A stretch of DNA of 64,000 nt from Promerops cafer (lineage: Eukaryota > Chordata > Aves > Passeriformes > Nectariniidae), in contig VZSE01004120.1 of NCBI GenBank assembly GCA_013398275.1, positions 723,798 to 787,797 of the forward strand, in the 5' to 3' direction. Under the pieces are notes generated by a model. That model worked only from the letters and a program-made list of their open reading frames with translations, searched no databases and was not told the DNA's origin. The position numbers and the translations under genes are program-made. Positions within the stretch are counted from its first letter, which is position 1, and the number at the start of each line of letters is the position of its first letter. Of the stretch, positions 13,786-26,588 are shown one piece after another.

Positions 13786-13975
13786 AGCAGACACTGCTCT
13801 CTTGCAAGAGAATGGCTAGGGCTTTCCTGGGCTGCATTAGGAGTGTGTCAGTAGATCAAGAAAAGTGACTCCTTTCTGTCCAGCAAGACACATCTGAAGT
13901 GCTGGGTCTAGTTCTTGACCTTCCAGTACAAGAGAGATACAGAGATTTCAAAAAGGGGCCACAAAGATGTCCAAG
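13786..13975 (+). mobile_element. CR1 LINE fragment (late ORF2)
   Basis: The phrase GGGCTGCATTAGGAGTGTG with what follows matches the CR1 ORF2 segment that encodes a LGCIRRSV-like motif. Further on, 'cagtacaagagaga' and 'aaaggggccacaaagatg' match the downstream PQYKRD...RRATKM-type region. The piece is about 190 bases with in-frame stops and no 3' end, so it is an old internal relic. It has no coding capacity. Confidence 0.75.
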
Positions 13976-15104
13976 CATAGCATTTTTGGTTGGAACTCAT
14001 ATGCTCAATTCTTCACTAGAAATACAGATTCTCCTGTTATTTCTTCTACATTGTCTCTACGTGTGATGATTACAACTAATTATACTAAAAACTAAGTCAT
14101 CATTTCAAGGTAAGGGAGGAGTCTAGATGCAGGATGAAGGCTAACGTCACAAAGAAGACATTATGTTGCTTAGCAGCAGAGTTTGTAGTAGGTTTTAGCA
14201 TTGAAAGCACAAAGTTTTGAAACTCCTTAGGTCAAGAGTATGGGCACGTAGTCTGTTTCAAGGTCTCTATTTTCATATTCATTTTGTGTATTAATGGAGG
14301 AGGATCCCGCTCTCAGAGAAATTTTTTCTCCCATGACCCATAGGTCATGGCTTTCATACTCCTCAGAAAATGGAGATCACAAGAATCAGAATATTTTTAT
14401 AGGTCAGGCACCAGCTTTCCTCAGAAGTGCAAAACTAATCATTTGTTCTGCAGGTGGCAGCAAGAGGGACTGAGCTATCTAAAGTATTGGGCCATTCAAG
14501 GAATCATTTACCAAGGAGTTTTAAGACAGACTGGACATCTTGGGAAAAATGTTCACATGAACAATTTTGATACTGCTGAATGTGTTGGAAAAGATCCTAT
14601 CAGAAAATTTTCAACTACTTAAATTCCTTTGGGCACTAGGACTATGTCTTCAGTATTTGTAAGGATTTTTACAGTTTGGGTGGAACCCAATACATGAGCT
14701 TGGCTCTAAGAAAGACCAAGAAATCAAATTCAAACAAAAATTGTTTAAAAATTATTTCATATTGGACTGGAATAAAGAAAATAAAAATAATAATTAGTGC
14801 TCCAAAAATAAAATCTCACATCACTTACATATAATATAATAGAATGCAATAAATATATACAATATATAGATAATGTATCTTAATGATGAGAATTTTCAAT
14901 TAATTTAATACCACTGTGGAAGTGTGAAACACACTAATAAAAATATTATCTGTGTAGCTTATTAAAGATTTTTTTTTCCCAGACATTAGATCATAATAGC
15001 AAAGGTCTCATCACAGCCTCAGTACTGAACAGGAACATCAGAATTAACAAGTTTATTATTAACTAAGCACTAGTACAAGCTGTGCCATTACAAATACAAC
15101 ATAT
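13976..15104. other. AT-rich non-coding DNA
   Basis: No gene or repeat is recognised. A 91-codon frame (14347-14622) shows no domain. The 14.75-14.95 kb part is strongly A/T-rich, with TATA-like dinucleotide runs. Confidence 0.55.
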
Positions 15105-15694
15105 AGATAGGCTTAATTGACTGCCAGGTGCCGATCAAGCCTATTTGTCCCTCCCCCTACTCAAGAGAACACAAAGAGAAAATATGACAAAAGGCTCTTG
15201 AATTAAGATAAAGAGAGGGAGATAATTTATCTAATACCATCATGGGCAAAACAGACTTGACTTAAAGACATTAGTTTCCTTTATTGTTAATTAACAGCTG
15301 TGTAGGATATGGAGAAATAACAAAACTAAAAACACCTTCTCCCTATATCTCCTCCTTTCCAGGCTCAACTTCACTCCCAACCCTTCTACACTCCCTCCCC
15401 AAGCAGTGGGGGGGATGGGGAATGGAGGTTGCAGTCAGGTCATAAAAATTTGTCCATACCACTCCTCCTTCCCCATGTTCTTGCCCTGCTCCACTGTGTG
15501 GTCCCTTCTTAAATATATTATTGCAGTGGTGCCAACAGTGTCACTAATGGGCTCAGCACTGGCCAGCAGAAGGTCTGTGTTGGAGTTGACTGGAACTGAC
15601 TTTGTCTGTTTTGGGGGCAACTTCTGATTTCTCCTATCAGAAGCCATCCCTGCAGCCCCCTGACATCAAAATATTGCCATGTAAACCCAAGACA
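15105..15694 (-). mobile_element. ERV solo LTR, internally shortened
   Basis: Read on the minus strand, the element starts TGTCTTGGGTTTACATGGC, then has GGGGGCTGCAGGGATGGCTTCT and a TATTTAAG TATA-type box at 15508-15515. An AATAAA lies at 15280-15285, and the segment near 15.25 kb corresponds to the U5 phrase AAGTC(A/G)AGTCTGTTTTGCCC. This order matches an avian LTR family I know. That family normally carries several hundred bases of GC-rich repeated units between the TATA and the polyadenylation signal, and most of that is missing here. The minus-strand 3' end (left edge) is degraded and is placed only to within about 20 bases. No target-site duplication was found. Confidence 0.78.
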
Positions 15695-18600
15695 TCTTAC
15701 TCAGGATAGCACCTAGCAGAGTATTTTGATCTATAACAAAAGCTCACGGGTACTGCCGGAAGATTTGAACCAGAATATTTATAAATATGGTATTGTTCTC
15801 ATTATTTTCACTGGAAGCAAGCTGGATAAGACATGTTTGTTACCTTTGTCTTTATCTTAACCAGAATGATCCACAAATTGTTGGTGAGAGGGGAATGAAT
15901 GCAAAATTTTTATTGGATAAATAAACTATACATGTTGCATTCATATGCAGAGTTTTTTACCAAATATAGCTGCTGCTTGGTTGTGGTTCTAACTTTTCTG
16001 AATTTTTGACTACAAATGGAAATGATCTATATTCACATTAAGAACATTCTCAACTGTAGTTTAAATAGTTCTGTGAGGATAAATAGTACCTGGAAGATAT
16101 CCAAATTTAGAGCAGTAGCTGGTAATTCTCTTACTTATAATTGAAGGTGTGCAAATTATAAAGGGGAAAAATGTTTGCAAACATATCTTGGATTTTTATA
16201 ATGAATTTTGCTCTCCCTGCACAATGTGTTATCATACTTGCCATATGTGAAAAATACCAGTAGAATAGATAGCTGTGTCTTTTGCCAAAGTTATTAGTAA
16301 AACACGATTCTTGACTTTGGTAGCCTCTATATGCCAAACAAATAGATTTTTTTGTTGTTGTTGTTTGGGGTTTTTTTGTTTTTGTTTTTTGTTTTTACAA
16401 TTAAAAATTGTATATTTCTTGACTAAAACTCTCTTTTCTCTTTCTCAGACCAGGTCAGAATGTATATATACTTTCATTTCTTTTTCTCAGAAGAATTGTT
16501 GATAAAAGATGTTGTTTCACTTAAACTAATTTCTTCAGGCTTTGTTTGTTGTATAAACTGCACTTAGATGAGGGGAATGGTTCAGTGACTCTTAGGTTTT
16601 GAGAAAATACAATTTGAATGTATGTGAGAAAATAATTTCTGTTATCCTTTTTACTATGTGCATGTCAGTGCTTTGCAGATCAGAACACTGGAGTAGTAAC
16701 ATTTCCTCCTAGGTTCTATAAACTGCTACAAAAGAATTGCAAAGCTGAGAATTATGTTTAGACTTTTGCATTGTGTTTAATAATACATGGTAATAATGTG
16801 CTTCAATATGCATAGATTGCAGTAAGCATAAACTTTGCAAGACAGCTAGTGACACTTCATGCTATTTTTTACATTCATAAGCAACATATTTCTTCAAGAT
16901 ATGATATATCAATAATTTCAAAAATAAAAAAGTCTCTTGTACACAGCAGATAAGAGGTTATTGCAAACAGGCATCTAAATATACTATCCCATATCCCATT
17001 TTCTTGTTACCAAAGATTTTGCACACTTAACTGCAAATCCATGAGAACCAAAGGTATAAACTCCTACACTTCCAAAATACATTATCCTAAGGAGGGGAAG
17101 ACATGATTTTGCATTATCCTCCAATTCAAAATTGAACAAAAATCTACCATTCTTTTTTTTCCTCCTACAGGCATATTTAAGAGGTTATTAAGCCCAAATT
17201 GCATATTTTTAGAAGCCATCCTCATTTGAATTGTTTTTGCTACCAAATAAGCCACAATATCTTAAGAAGTATATCAATCTGAGTAATAATAGTCCAAATT
17301 TACTTGGCGAACTGAAATATTATTTTGCCTTTTCTGTTGCTGATGTATCAGTGGAGAACTGAGGATAAATGCTAAAAAATTTAATAGAAAATTTTAATGG
17401 AAATTGATAATCTCGTACTATTTTAAATGCATAGAAAGGAGTATTCAAAATTAACTTAAAATGTGAAGTGTAATTAAAAATATATTTATGAAATTTTCTG
17501 CTTTCAAGAGGTTTTGAAACAGGCAACTACTGTACCTGTTGCCATTCCTGAGCTCATTAAGCTGACAGAATTTCCAGTCATAGCTTTAGATACATTACCT
17601 TCCTTATGCTTCAAATGCAATATTTTATAGCATCTTGTATGAATATATATTTGTGGAGTAGTGTGGTGAAAATGGTGGAATCTACAGTTGATACAGATCT
17701 CAAAAATAGATTTCTAACCAAAGGTGAAAATTCATCCTTAAACCCATAGGCATTCATAATGAAATTTGAATTTTTTTCAAATCTCATAATTTGTTCTAAT
17801 CTGCTCTAAAACCTGGAGATACCTTTAAAGTGTAAGAATGTTATTTTGAATAAAAATAAAGGTTTCATTGGCTTAATTTGTGATTTTGAAGCATCTGTTT
17901 AAAAAAATTATATGAGCATTTTCATCTTCTAAGTATTATATGTTTTTCATTCTTCCTGAAGCTCCATCAGGACTCAGTTTAATCATAGATGAAGTGAATT
18001 CTTGGATTTGTTTATGGAGAATTTATTTCAACATAACACATTTCATTTATACTGGGGGAAAAGTTTCTAAAACTTCCCCTTATAAAGGGAAGAAAATGAA
18101 TATATGATTGTAATCATGTATGTAAATCAACTTAAGAAGAATTTTGCAAACATACATAGGAATTAATTTGATTTCATAATAACGAAACATGCTTCTTGAT
18201 TACAATAAAAATTGTATATTTGTATTTTGCACAGCTGTAGCTTCAGCCTCTTCATGACCATGCCTAAGACTTTTGGCCTTTAGTCTGCAGTAAAAATATG
18301 ATTTTTAAGTGATTATTCCAAACTTAGTCTTAGAGACAGTGCGGAAATTGAGAGATAGTCTCTATTCCTGTTAAAATAGTGCTGCAGGGAACAAAAATAA
18401 ATTGAGAGTCGTTGGAAAAGAAGAGAGCACATAGGCAATGGCCAGATAAGGAGATTTTTGTGACATTGTGCCTAGGTCATGGCCCCAGACCTACCTTTTT
18501 TTCAAAAATATTTAATACAAACGCAGGAAAATTATTTGAAGAACTGTAACTGGAAAACTTCCTCCAGGTTCAACATCTCAGCCAGCTCACTGCATTCTTG

Positions 18601-21600
18601 TTCTGGCTTTATCTTGATCTCCTTTCCCCTTTTTAGTTAGTAAGTCTTGATGGTCTTCTATGCAATCATGTAGCTTTGATAGTGTAGAGAAAAAAAAGAA
18701 AAAAGATGGGCTAAACAATAAAAATGAGATAATTAAGAAAAAGAAGTAGCTAGTCTGGTAAGAAAAGTCTACTTTAAACACCAGAGGCTGAGAACAACTT
18801 TATATTTGTCTTTCTGCCTTACTGTTTGCTAACAATTTTCTAATCACTTAGACAATCATCTGCTAGCAACTGAAACATTACCTTTACACAGAAATTTTAG
18901 AAGAGAAAAGATAACAATCTCTGTCTCTATAAGAGGTATTATTATTAGCCTGTGAGTAATTTTGGAACAATTTCCCACTACTTCTGGAGATGTTGGGAAG
19001 TTTTAGAACTGATTCTCCCTCAAAACCAAAACTGTCTCTAGACATCCTTCTAGATTGCTCAAAACAGCTAGACATCACTTTAAGTTATGTCCTGTACAGG
19101 TTACATAAGACTCCCTTCTGAAGTACTCATGCTACTTGCAGTCTTACCCAAAGCTGATAGCCCGGCACCTGACCGACTTTCTGTGACACCTAGAATTTGC
19201 CTACAGGGACACGAGGAGACAGAACTGAACTTAAGCATCAAATTTGGCCTTGAAACTTGCACAATCACAGCTGTTTCATATTTTGTTCATGAGGCTTTGT
19301 GCTAGGCTTTTCTGTTCCATTATTTACCCACAGAAGCCCTGTGTTCCCAACCACTGCCTGTTTCTTAAATCATAGAGCTAGTTTCCTGTTTACCACTTGC
19401 CCTCTTAAATGATGTTGCAGAACTACAGAAGCAGGCAGGGCTATTTAAAACGCCAAATAATCCTTGGTACCCAATGTTTTTCTTAGATCATTGAACTATA
19501 ATAATATTCTGGCATTTTTTTTATATATATAAGCAAAATGGGAGGATTAAGAAATCTATTTAAAATGTGAACCTAATTTGCAATTTAAAACATCTTGAAG
19601 GAATATGTTGCCTATAGATCTGAATGATTAGGTTATTACTGAAAAAAGATTCTTATAATTAATAAAACATTATTTACTCTACCTAGAAGTACACAGAAGT
19701 ATGCCTCTGTATAAAGCTGTGCTGCCATAAGGAAATATATTCTTTTACATATCAATGTGACTATAAAATTAAAATTGAAATTTCCAAAATTTGAGTTAAG
19801 AAAAATAGCAAATATCAGAGAACACAGACGGCATGTGAAAGCTTTAATCTCAAACCATGTTGAAAACCATTTGTGCTTACCTACTTGATTTTCTTGCTGT
19901 CTCAGCCTCATTTCAGTATTTCACAGTCATTCACACAATCTAAATAAAATGTATCACAGAGTCATCAATCCTTTTGAACTCTAAGTTTATGTCCTTTCTG
20001 TGCAAAGATACACATCATATGTGATTATGTATAATGTACCCCAATAAACAGAACTTTTGCCATTGCTGGTAAAAGGGATTGCCTTGCCCCCACATGCCTT
20101 TTAATTTGTTTAAACAACTTACTGGTGGCCAACTAAGCACTGCTTCAACTGTTTCTTCTGAAAGATTGTCAGTGCCACCTAGGACTCACCAAAGTCGTCA
20201 TTAAACAACAAGCAACATTTTTGATATTGTGTCTCGGGACGCTATTGTGCAATCTCAACCTGTAGGTGGGAAAAATGCAAAGGAGACAGACTTATCTGAG
20301 AAGATATAACACCAATAAAAAATGGATCCTGGAGAGGTAGAAAGCTTCACCATGAACATCATGCTCCTCCACAGGCCTGGCTAATGCCTCTTGTAGTCCT
20401 CTTATTCTCCAATCCCAGTGGGAAGACTGGCACCACTGATTTTAGGTCCCAAAACCACACTGGTAAGAGAGAATAACACCAACAGAAAGGGATAAATGGT
20501 ATAAAATTTTCTTACTTGACAGACATAAATGTGTTATTAATGCAGCTCCTCTTTTATACCGGATGCTGAGTGGAAAGATTACCTTAGCTGGACTAGAGAT
20601 AAATGTGAAATGTTCTGTTCAGTCTCTTGAAGTTTTAATTAAGCTGAAAACTGTCATTTCAAATAATATGTTCTCTTTTATTCACATTAATATTCTGCAT
20701 ATGTATATGCATTTTATTGATATGTATGTGTATACATCATTGTAATATTTATCTATCTCATCTGTCTTTAGGAATCTGCAATTGGTTTACCTTTAAATAT
20801 GATATTAGGACTCAAATTCTTCCCTATTGTTCTGCCTCTACCACACCCCTCATCCATCATAATTTTTAATGTGTTTCATCTGCTTTCACAAATCCTTCCA
20901 TGGCAGGTGTTCATAAATCTGTTTGCTCCCAGGATATGTTCTTACCCCCTAAGCTTATTAACTTGTAGTCCCTATTTCCTAAACTTACGAGCTAACAGAT
21001 TTTCCTTCCCTCCCAGAAATCCATTTGCTTCAGCAATATGTATGCTTTTTTTCCCTGTGCTGAGGTAGAAATTCCCTGTTTCAGACAGATAATCTCCTAA
21101 ATGTCTCTCAGGGAGCAACAAAGAAGGAAAGCAAACCAGTTTATTTCCACAGTTGTGGATAGCAAGAATGGGGAATAATAATGAAGCAGTTCTTGTATAA
21201 CTTAAATTTCAAGTTACTTGATTAACTGGGTTTTGAATATAGTAGAAGAATCTTCTATAGTGTTTCAAAACTATCCAATCCTATCCATAAAAACAAAGCA
21301 AAACTCCTCTTGCTTATGTAAAAGCTGCCCACAGTTTTTTATATAGGATATATATATCAGGGAAGGAGTAGGCAGTGGTCTTAATCTGTGTTCTTTGAAA
21401 GTAAACCAATTGATTGCAAGGATGGCTCAGGCAATATCTTGAAGAACAGTTTCAGATTTTCTAAGGTGAAACTTTTCGAATCGCAATTTTCTTCCCAAAG
21501 GTGTGATTTTTACAATGCTTTTCAGGGAATAAGAGGAAAATAATAATGTTAGCTCTCTAACTGCAGGAAGGGGTGACAAGAAAAAAACAAAAGGAATGGG

Positions 21601-23889
21601 AGTTAGCTTGAGGTGGCCCAAGGAGTTAGGAATCATTCAGGTGACATCATATGCTCATGATTATTATACTAGACCTTGGTTTAGGGCATAACATCAGCAG
21701 CTATACCTTGCAGTGTATAGAATGCTTGCAACATTGCTGGACACTTGAAAGGATATTTGAATAAAAAGGGAAACATAGGAAAATACAAAGCTAAAAATGA
21801 ATAATCAGTCTAGTCCCCACATCAAAGGGGTGTGTGTGGTGTGTTCTTTATTCTTATTTACCTTACACTGTCACTGAAAGAAATATCTTTCTGCAGACAT
21901 TTTTAATATAAAGAGCAGTGATACTACAGGAGGCAGAATGGAAGACAAGCAACAGTGATTTGTATTGCAGTATGCCATCCTTGTGTGCTATGAAGCAAGT
22001 TATTTTAGTTTCTTACTTGTTTCAGAATATAGGCCTATTAGATACTAAAAATAGTAAGATTACCCTTTAAAAAATCATTCATTATATGGTATGAAGTCTT
22101 GGAAGGAAGTCTAGGAAGAAAGAAGTATACATTCCAATTTAATTTAGGTACTGTATTGTGATATTTACAAGAAAAAACACAGACAAATCCAGTTTTAATG
22201 AGCCTTTATACTATATAAAGAGAAGAAAGCAGACAGACTTTCTTGAAATGAACTGCTAAACCAATGAGAGACAGCAAAGAAAAGACAGATTAGTTGCCTA
22301 AAATGATCTCTGCAAGAGGTGAAAGCATAAGGTATAGAAAAAAATTTCATCTTGCTAACCTCTTTACTGTTTTCTTTTCCAAAAATTCACATGTTCGTTA
22401 CAGATCCATGGCACTGCTGTGGATGATAAATAAATGTAAAGTTCATACAGTTGTCCTTTATATCCATTATTATTCATTTGTTTTACAAAGAAAACTAGAA
22501 GATATAATTAAACATTTGGCCTTAACAGAGCGGGGAATAGTATTGTATGATGACAGGTAGTAGACAAAAGAGAAAATGTGAGGAAGTAATGGAAGGCAAG
22601 ATAAAAGAGTAATTTTGTCTGGAATGCAATCGTACATGCAACATAAATTTCATTCAATTAAAGGAATTCAATATTTCACCACTTATTATATCTGACTTAC
22701 AGCAGAATTCTAAATAATCATCAGTTCCCTTCTCCAGCTAAAACATCTTGGGTACTTTTTAAATGTTTCATTTTACTATTATAAAAACTGTATTGCTGTG
22801 AATATACGGATGATTATTTCAAAGTGAGATAATTTAGCTCGTTAATTTCAAAGCCATAAACATGAGATGTATTTTTCTGTCATTAGATTTGTTTTCTTCC
22901 AAAACTTAAGTAATAGCAAAATCAGTAGAGTTCTGTGAAGCATTTAGATTTTACCAGAATTTCATTTACCAGAATAAAGTGTGTCTGACAAGATTTTTCT
23001 ATGCATTTCTGTGAACATGTATTTTCTGAAAGCATTATTTTGAAAGAAATAGTTTGGCACTTCACCTTACCAATGGAACCATTACTAGCCTGCTTTAAAA
23101 AAGCTCATCTTCTACTAGATGAATAAAAGAAAAAATAGAAATCAGTTAAGCTTCCTCACAGAAGAGCACCAAATTATGAACAGTCAGCAGTAAAAAAAAG
23201 GTATAAAGGATCTGTGAATATAAAATGCAACACCCATAACAAGGTCAGAAATAACCCAGAGTTAAATTTAAGAGGAAAACAACTCCCTAGGCTTGTATTA
23301 AAAGCAAAAATGCTGTCTTTCTGCATAGCTAGTAGCAATGATATACAGTTATAGGGTAAGTGTGAAGTATTCTAATCAGAGACATATCAGTTTCTGACCT
23401 TGAAATCAAGTATCTGAATGAGTCAAACAAATAAAAGTGAGGTTAGATAAAAACTAGATGAAGACAGGTAGCTAAAATAGCTTATTTTAGCAAAGCTAGT
23501 AATTCTGCATGTAGCAGTCATAACTTGCCGAGCCTGGAATTTTCTGCCTATCCTGTAGCCAAACTCCTTATCTGAAGTATTTTTGGGGCCCTCATTTTGA
23601 CTTTTGGAAGATGTAAAGTATTTCTTTCCATACATACCTGTGAATTTTGGAACCTGCAGTTAAGGAAACTCCCCAATTTGACCATTCACAGGACTCAGCC
23701 AGTCACACTCCCAGTGCTAGAGACTTCAGCTGCTGGGTCCAAAGCACCTTCACAGCAAGCAGCTTCAATGAGCCAACAAGTGCCTCGTTTATCTCCCTAC
23801 ACACTTTGCTCACCTGCACTCAGAGCAGATTTCCTACCTATTTGACCCCAGTTTTCCTTTGGCACAATCTTATATATCTCATTCCATAA
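15695..23889. other. Long repeat-poor AT-rich non-coding interval
   Basis: About 8 kb without a recognised gene or transposable element. It has a T/TTG-rich tract at 16.35-16.40 kb and modestly higher GC at 19.1-19.45 kb and 20.1-20.45 kb that I cannot assign. Open frames of 60-91 codons are scattered on both strands without domains. Parts such as 22.75-23.0 kb lack any sign of a mobile element and could be unique sequence. Confidence 0.5.
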
Positions 23890-24130
23890 AGTAATTTATT
23901 CACAGCACAGTAACAGAGAGATAACTCAAGCTGATGCCACCAAGGAGGGAACCTGGCTGGGCCACAGGTCCCCGTGCCCTTTGCTGTGCAAAAGGTTGGC
24001 AGCTCAAGGCCTCTTGCCTCAGGGTCCTGCCACCCAGAGCTCCATGTGCAGCTCCTACTGCAGCAGCACACCGAGATACCAGCACCGGCTGTATTCCTCA
24101 GCATCCACCCCAGCTCATGAATACCAAGCA
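23890..24130 (-). mobile_element. Probable ERV LTR fragment
   Basis: This GC-richer block sits in AT-rich surroundings. Read on the plus strand it begins near AATTTATTCACAGCACAGTAAC and continues through 'gatgccaccaaggaggga' and 'gcagctcctactgcagcagc'. I associate this order with an avian LTR read in reverse. TTTATT near its left edge gives AATAAA on the minus strand, which is consistent. Neither terminus nor a target-site duplication could be defined. The part to the left (23.64-23.89 kb) may also belong to it. It could instead be an unrelated GC-rich unique sequence. Confidence 0.4.
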
Positions 24131-25651
24131 GGTTCAGAAAAACTGAACTAATTGACTCATAATAAAAAGATTCCGCATAGGAAATAACTTGCAAAGAACT
24201 TTCATCCAACATCTGGAGGATTCCATGAAGAATGATCTGCAGAAGAAGACTGGATTTAATTGCTCTTCCTAAATGCCACCTCTTGCCATTGTCTGAAATA
24301 CATGTAATATCCTTCTGTCTGCAGGAGGGAAGGAGACTGATATAGACCATTGATCTGACTAAATTCAGGTAGTTAACATTCAAAATTCTTAAGCATTGGT
24401 AAAACTGGAAAACATATAAGAGAGTGTAATCTCTTATCCACAACAGGACATCATCGAGGTTTCTCACTAACTGGCATTTAAATTCAAAGCACAATGAAAG
24501 AAAATAAGTTCAGAATAAAAATAAAATCTATTTTCCCAATAATAATTCAAGCAGTATTGAAAATTAGATGTAGATCACAAATATTAAAAGCTAAATGCAA
24601 AATTAATATGTTTAATGTTTCCAACAGCGATTTACTAGGATTGCCATTTAGTACCATTATTGTGTAAAACCAAGGCAAATATTTGGATTTAAAAAGCTGG
24701 TAGGTACAAGGCTTTTCTCTGTGCCCAAGCTGTAGTTTCAGAGCTCCTCATATCTGACATGAGAGTTTAATACAGTATGGCAGCAGAGATTCTCCTGCTG
24801 GCCCAATCACTACCTTGGAAAAACACTGTTTGCATAAACAAAATATAGCATTCAGTCTCAGCTGATACATAGAGTGCCAAATAAGAACACATTTTCTTAA
24901 ATATTCCTGTTGTAGTTCAGCTTTTGGATTTTTAATACTCATTGTCTCTCTTCTTTTTGTGGCATTTGCAGAAGATTGCAGTATCCAAGGCACTTGGCAG
25001 TTAAAGCCAGTGCTTTTCTCCATACTTAGCCCATGACCTAGGCTGCCTGGTTGGTTCCAGTAGAAATCCTGTGGCACAATTCGTTTGTGCACAATGCCAG
25101 TCCTGAGTGGAGGCAAGCTGAGGACAGCACAGTCTTCTCACTTGCTCCAGTGGGAACTGAATCATATTTTTGATCTGCAGAAAACTTCAGTTATTTTTAA
25201 GGTAATTTTTTTAAAGTTATAGATATTTTCTTAAAAGTTCAAAAAGGCATAGACACAGTAAGGGGTAAGAATTGAAGGTTAAAGTCTTATGATTTTTTAA
25301 GTTTTCATTTCTGTTATTTAAATACAATGTTATTCATAAATTTAAGAGCCTTGTTTACTCTGCTTTTTAACTTTCCTCACCTTACACATCCATATTTCTA
25401 AATGTATACCATGCTATAACAACTGTCATCTAACAACTAATGGGATTTTCTCTTATTCTACCTTTGCACTTTAGTAATGACATATTTTCATTGCAGATAT
25501 GTATTTCTGATTGAGAAAAATAGTATTTGTCACTTGATGTAAAAAAGTAAATCACATAAAACATATATTTATGCATAGGGCATCTTGATTATCAGATATA
25601 CACATAATAGTTGTATTTTTGGATTAAAACAATAATTCAGAATTAACACAG
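24131..25651. other. Non-coding DNA, no named feature
   Basis: A 218-codon minus-strand frame (23838-24494), the longest in the window, begins inside this interval and runs leftwards into the LTR-like block. A second frame of 122 codons lies at 24748-25116 on the minus strand. Neither shows a domain I recognise. The rest is AT-rich with nothing to name. Confidence 0.5.
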
Positions 25652-25943
25652 TTGAGACAGCAACAATACATAGAGTATCACCTACAATATCAGAAGGCTT
25701 CTCTCCGTGTGTTCCCATAGTCAGCTCCTTGCAGTGAGATCAACAAACCCTAACACCCTACAGACTCCTGCCCCTTTGACCAGCAAACCCACTCTTTTAT
25801 AACACTCATCCTTATTGGTCACAGCTGTGACCTATTTAGGGTAGGGCTGTTCTTACTCTTTGGTAATTAGTTCAGCTGCAACTCCTCAGGGGTGAGATTG
25901 CCCTCAGCAGCATCTCTATTCTCTTACAATCCGTCCTCCCACA
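25652..25943 (-). mobile_element. Short ERV-type solo LTR with intact promoter elements
   Basis: On the minus strand the block starts TGTGGGAGGACGGATTG, typical of an LTR 5' end. It carries a CCAAT box (plus 25811-25818), a TTATAAAAG TATA box (25794-25802) at plausible spacing, and downstream a segment ending in a GCTGTCTCAA-type phrase. A perfect 12-bp palindrome, TCACAGCTGTGA, lies at 25819-25830, just upstream of the CCAAT box on the minus strand. The hexamer ACACAG occurs at 25646-25651 and 25941-25946, but it overlaps the expected TGT terminus, so I do not claim it as the target-site duplication. At about 290 bases it is short for an LTR and may be internally deleted. Confidence 0.6.
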
Positions 25944-26588
25944 CAGAATGGCTATATTGAGAATTTGACTTCTGTGTTTCAGTGATTGAAATGCTGTCAT
26001 TTGCATATGAAAATTCCTTAAGACAAATTTTGTTGTAACTCATCTCAAAGAACACATTGCAGTGGCATATTCCATGATCTTCACTTTTTGAAAGTACTTG
26101 TGATGAATGAGGGCCATAATGAATAATTTTTCACACATTCTTTGAAGGAGTTTAAGTAATTGCAATCTCATTTAAGTTACTATGATTCTATTGATCCTAG
26201 GTATTTTTTATACTTCTTATATATAGTGTTTGAAACCTTTAGAACACTTACAATATTTATTCTTGAAGCACTTGTGAGATAGAGAAGTGCTGCTGATCTC
26301 ATTTTAAAAATGAGGAGAGTGAGACACAAAGGTGACGTGTGAAACATGAAAGTTATATAAGTGGTCTTGAAAATCTCTACATAAATGACTCAGTCATGTA
26401 TGCCGTACAAGACTGCAGAAAAGAAATTAGTTTCAGAGTTTGAAAGCTGGATCTTATACCCTAACTGCTGAAGTATTTTTCTAAATAGAGTCTTAAATAT
26501 ACAGGACTAATCTTTTAAAGAGTCACAACTTCTTTTGAACACCTTTCACAAGCAAAGTCAGCAAGCAGTATTGGGGACTTTAGGTCTG
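25944..26588. other. AT-rich spacer between two LTRs
   Basis: No gene is seen. I found no retroviral gag, pol or env-like frames here. The two flanking LTRs belong to different families, so this is not the interior of one provirus. The last five bases form the left target-site duplication of the next element. Confidence 0.6.
26584..26588. repeat. Left target-site duplication GTCTG
   Basis: GTCTG stands directly before the LTR terminus TGTCCTGG and is repeated exactly after the other terminus at 27270-27274. A 5-bp duplication fits ERVL-type integration in birds. Confidence 0.8.

Noticed and set aside
24748..25116. 122-codon minus-strand frame
   Set aside because: No domain or family recognised; no promoter, exon signals or homologous neighbour visible.
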